DNA from: Tenrec ecaudatus
Lineage: Eukaryota; Chordata; Mammalia; Afrosoricida; Tenrecidae
DNA: 64,000 nucleotides
Direction: 5' to 3'
Assembly: GCF_050624435.1 (NCBI RefSeq)
Contig: NC_134542.1
Coordinates: 11,057,497-11,121,496, forward strand
The notes beneath the pieces are model-generated. The model worked only from the letters and a program-made list of their open reading frames with translations. It had not been told where the DNA came from and ran no database searches. Shown here piece by piece: positions 9,591 through 64,000 of this stretch (positions are counted from its first letter, which is position 1; each line of letters starts with the position of its first letter). A program made the translations under genes and the position numbers.

Positions 9591-12520
9591 ATAATAATAT
9601 AAAACCTCCAGTATATTTTAGATGCATTTCATCTTGTAAAAGAGTGAGTATCAAATTTGATGGCTATAGTTACATTTGATGCATAGAAAAATCTCTGCAA
9701 ATTAGCAATAAAATTCAAACTTGGGTATTTCACCTCCCGCTCATTTGTCAACTTTTCCATTATCCAACATTTTACAATTTTGACAATAGTGAAAACCCCA
9801 TAGCTGACTGTTTGACTCATGAATGAAGTACGTCAGCCAGTTCTGAATGCCGTCATGGTAGGCGAGAGCAAGGCTGTAGGCAAGGTGATGTGCCGACTTG
9901 GCTGGGTCATGGTTCTCAGTGGTTTGCAGGTTATGTGATGATGTAATTATCTTCCATGCTGATGTGGTCACCCTCCATTGTTTGCATCCTGATGATTTTT
10001 GCATAATGACCTGGGCTTTGGAACCTAACCTTGACGATAAGTGAGGCGTGAGTGTGGTGTAATACTTTACTTTGATAAATAAACGACTTTAATTGTATCT
10101 TGCAAAAAAGAAAGACCTCAGAGACACTGTGAGATTTCCAAATCGACACCCTACACTGAAAGGAAATCAGTTAGTTAACTTTATGAGCTACTCACTGGTA
10201 TCTGGAAAAGGATGCATACAAGTCTATGTCAGTGCTTGGTCTCAGAATGATGGCTGAACAGCAGTGAGCATGGCTTCTTTGGACCTAAGGCTTTCACCTC
10301 CCGTGTCTTCTTCAGAAGCTCAACACTGATAAAGGGCACGGAGGAAGTGGAGTCCTGGGCACAAGCACAGGCCCGTTATTTTGCACAAGGGTATCCCCCT
10401 GTACTTTGGAAGATCATCTGGGACCCTGGGCTTTCAAGAGAGGCAAGGAGGGAGAGATTGTAGTCTGCAGTCCTGGTAACTGTCTCGGGCATTCTTGGGG
10501 ATTTTCCCGGAACAGTGGGTCTCAAATGTTAGAATACATTAGAATCACTTGGAGGGAGGGATTCTGACAACTAGATTACTGAGCCCCACTCCAGAGGTCC
10601 TGCTTCAGTCTGTCTGGGATAGCCTTGGCAATTTACATTTGTAACAAGTTCCAGCAAGCTGCTGGTCCCACGGCCCCACTTGGAGCACTCCTGGCCTACA
10701 GAGGTTTTGTGAATTTCAGTGAACCCCATATGCCGTGATAGGGCAGTTAGGACAACGGGGCGCTTTTGGAACCTCAGCACATTGATATGAGGTGAATCTA
10801 GGTAAATCAGGAAAACAAAATAGGCACCTGAGTTTAGATGTAAAAATGGCTTGACAGCAATTACAAGAGCAGTGACGAATGTTAACTAGCTGTCCTCAGG
10901 GTCATACGTGTCTTCACTTGTCATTGAGAGGGAAGTTGGGGCCTGAAGTTAAATATTAGCACCATACATCCATGGGGCGGGTCGCACAGCTTCAGAGTCT
11001 TGCCTCATGCCACCTGGCTCCCGAGCCGCTTCCAATGAGGCTAGCACCAAGTGTACATACACACTTTTTCATGTTCTGTGCTTCTCAACACTGTCCGCAC
11101 CTTGGTTCCTGCCAGGCCTCAGAGAAGCCAGAAATCCTGGGCTGTCCACAAGCACAGAGCTAAGTCAGCTTTATGACTCATGACCATGGAAGAAAAAAAC
11201 AAGGACAAAGGAAGAAAAGAAACAGAACCTGGGAGGAATAAATTGACTATGTGAGATTTCCAAGAGAGACAAATAAGTTACTAATTGAGCTGGGAGATGA
11301 GATCAGAAATGAGGTCTCTCTTTTTCTTCTTCCTATCCTGATCATTTAGCGTAGCACCCAGGACAAGGATTGGTACCGAATAAAACGTAAGTTTCAATTC
11401 CATGAATGAACAGAAATGAACTTTGGGAATGTAATATGCCCAAAACAGCAAGCTCACAGACACACAGCGACCGACTACACCATTATTTACATTAAGGCTT
11501 TCACACAGTGGGCTGTTCCGTGGTGGTCTGTAAGCCTTGCCAAGGGGATCTATGTTTCACAAAGGGAAATGTAGAGAAGCAAGAAGGACGTTCGTGTGTT
11601 TACAATGGGAAACTGAGAGCAAAGACAGCATTTGAGCCAACAGACGCCTCCAGTTTGTTCCCAGGCTGCTGAGCTACTCAACGATGGCAGGTCGGCACCC
11701 ACATGGACAGAGGGGGACGGAGCACGGTCCACTTCGGGTGCCCTTGTCTTCTGTGAGGGTGGGTAAAAGAGGGGTGGAAGGCAGGCACCTGTCAGAGTTT
11801 GGGCCCCACAGGAATCTAACAAGCATACAGATTTTGTCTATGGTCAAGGCAGCAAAAGGAAATCAATACACAACAACAAACCTTCCAGAAACAAAACCAC
11901 AGAGGACTTCCCAGGGTCCCAGGGTTCTATTCAGGAAAGCTTTGGTCCTCTTCTTGGGTATGCCTGAGAGGCCCTCAGAAACTCCAGGGGAGCTCTGCTC
12001 TGTCCTCCCTGTAACTCTGCGTTGCTTCCGTGCCGGGCAGGCCCCTTCTGTTCCTGACTTCTTCCCAGCCCCGCTTCTCCGAGCCTCCCATCCTTTCTTC
12101 TGAGAGCCCAACACTTCCGACAGGCAGGGGGTGATCTGAAATGGACATAGCCTGTCTGAGTCCTAACGACCCGGGGGGAGGGGGGGACCAGCAGTGAAGC
12201 TCTTAGACCAGGTGTCCCTTAACCTGTAGCACTCTAATGTTCTTTCGGCACTACCTAAGTCGTGCATCGGCGACATACCAGGGATCCAGTTCCTGTGGGT
12301 TTGTTCTACGGAAACAACTGCTGCCTCCCCACAGGGGACTATGTTTTCAAGGTCAGGAGCACCACTCTCACTTCTGTGTTTTGGAGAATCGATAGAAAAT
12401 TTGTATGAGATCATCACAGCGCCCTATGGTCTGGTTCGGGCGTTCCCAAATGCATGCCTGTTCTGTGCCACCGCTTGTTTACTTAGGATGAAAATCAACA
12501 GCTTGGTTTCCTCGATGTCT
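9441..12520 (-). other. COL4A3: Probable COL4A3 3' UTR, end uncertain
   Basis: About 3 kb downstream of the stop codon contains no splice-consistent coding sequence. The human COL4A3 3' UTR is long, roughly 3 kb from memory. Minus-strand polyA signals are few: ATTAAA at 10093-10088, and AATAAA at 9514-9509 and 9446-9441. A hAT relic lies at 10512-10705. The true cleavage site cannot be fixed from sequence. Confidence 0.4.
10512..10705 (+). mobile_element. MER5-like hAT-Charlie relic
   Basis: The left end CAGTGGGTCTCAAATGTTAG and the interior blocks ATTAGAATCACTTGG, GAGCCCCACTCCAGAGG, AATTTACATTTGTAACAAG fit the MER5/MER20 family of short eutherian hAT elements. It is ancient, and probably lies in the COL4A3 3' UTR. 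Confidence 0.55.
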
Positions 12521-63006
<50,486 letters not shown>

Positions 63007-63096
63007 CTACAGAAAGAGAACAGCCAAGCCGGTTGTTTGTGTTTGTCTTAGTTAGTAAGCTATTGACATTTAAAATTTTGGAAGTGTTTTTTGTTT

Positions 63097-63640
63097 TACA
63101 ATGATTTTATTGGGGGCTCTTACAGTTCTTATCAGAATCCATACATCCATCCCTTGTGTGAAGCACATTTGTACATTTGTTGCCATCATCATTTTCTTTT
63201 CTTTTCAGCCCTGGGATGCTCTCAATAAGGGCTGCTCTCTCCACCCCTTCTGTCTAGGAGGGTTTTATTAGCAGTCTTGCTTCATCAGACTCAGCCTTCT
63301 TAGTCCTCCAGCATTTTCAAAACATTTTCTTCCTACTTGAGCCCTGGGTATCAGCTCATTTCCCCTCCCCCACCCTCCCTTCCTCAAGAACCCTTTATAA
63401 TTTATAATTTTTTTCATGTCTTACACTGACCGATGCCTCCCTTCACCCACTTTTCTGTCGTCCATCCCCCTGGGAGGGGGTTATATATCGATCATTGTGA
63501 TTGGTTCCCCTTTTCTCCCCCCGCCTTCCCCTTCCCCTCCCAGTATTCCTACTCTCATTCTTGCTTCTGAGGTGTTTATCTGTCCTGGATTGCCTGTGTT
63601 TCCAGCTCTTATCTGTACCAGTACATCCTCTGTCTAGCCA
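63097..63640 (-). mobile_element. LINE-1 3' UTR with a 115-bp insert
   Basis: Minus-strand end GAGCCCCCAATAAAATC (signal 63111-63106). The collinear match to 31000-31420 is interrupted at 63197-63311 by foreign sequence. Confidence 0.7.
63197..63311 (-). mobile_element. Short retrocopy-like insert of unknown source
   Basis: On the minus strand the insert runs from CTGGAGGACTAAGAAGGC to GGGCTGAAAAGAAAA. It has an A-rich 3' tail and the duplication GAAAATG on both sides (63318-63312 and 63196-63190). These are marks of LINE-mediated retrotransposition of a small RNA. I do not recognise the parent. Confidence 0.5.
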
Positions 63641-63799
63641 GAGTGTTTTAATGCATGCATGGTTTATATGAACTTCTCCATGCTTTTCTCGGAAGTTGGG
63701 TCTTCTGAAGTTTGTTTGTATCTGAAAAGACTGATTATGAGCCAGCTCTTCCCTTCATGTTCTATAGAGGAGATGCCTTTGATATTGTTGGTTGTTCTT

Positions 63800-63990
63800 A
63801 AGGGTCCTGCTGAAGGGGTGAGTTGTTTTGGGCTGCCAACTGCAGGTTGGTAGTTCAAACCCACCAGTTCCTCCAAGATGAAGCTTTCTGCTCCCGTCAA
63901 GGTTTACAGCCTCACACACCCACACGGGCAGTTCTACTTCGTCCTATAGGGTGACTGAGTCTGAATGACTGGCGAGCAGTGAGGTTTTAT
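63800..63990 (+). mobile_element. AfroSINE
   Basis: GGTCCTGCTGAAGGGG head, GTAGTTCAAACCCACCAG, AGATGAAGCTTTCTGC, then TATAGGGTGACTGAGTCTG tail. Confidence 0.7.
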
Positions 63991-64000
63991 GTGGTTGTTC

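Overview
This is vertebrate, specifically placental-mammal, genomic DNA. It consists of short GT-AG exons in long introns, a CpG island, and dense interspersed repeats. The most frequent short repeat is a tRNA-like SINE with the AfroSINE layout (body ending in a GGGTCACTATGAGTC...GACTCGATGGCA tail). Together with RTE-type LINE relics carrying the same tail and lineage-specific LINE-1 3' ends, it points to an afrotherian. A tenrec or close relative is my guess; the species is not proven by the sequence.

The main content is the 3' three quarters of the type IV collagen alpha-3 chain gene, COL4A3, on the minus strand. I find 31 coding exons, from 63006 down to the stop codon at 12521-12523. Each has AG/GT boundaries, every phase joins correctly, and no exon is broken. 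Counting back from the last exon as 52 (the human count), they are exons 22-52. They encode about 1,231 residues: interrupted Gly-X-Y triple helix, then a complete NC1 domain with all 12 cysteines. The C-terminus, CQVCMKKRR, and the exon 48-52 sequences match alpha-3 rather than alpha-1 or alpha-5. Exons 1-21 lie beyond the right edge.

Downstream of COL4A3 (left side), about 9.5-12.5 kb is probably its 3' UTR. A repeat-rich intergenic stretch follows, and then a CpG island at about 0.9-1.8 kb. In human the next gene, in the same orientation, is MFF (mitochondrial fission factor). The CpG island holds a good minus-strand splice donor at 1531, so I read it as the MFF promoter and non-coding first exon, by synteny only.

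The rest is repeats: about 30 AfroSINEs, at least nine copies of one LINE-1 3' end, many RTE relics in both orientations, two degenerate mariner copies, a family of roughly 80-bp TA-flanked palindromic MITE-like elements, an LTR-like family with a tandem trio at 6.6-8.4 kb, and microsatellites. Several insertions are nested and have readable target-site duplications. I see no prokaryotic system, CRISPR array, intact transposon or novel protein-coding gene. The interesting material is the transposon stratigraphy and some details of COL4A3 splicing and NC1 sequence.
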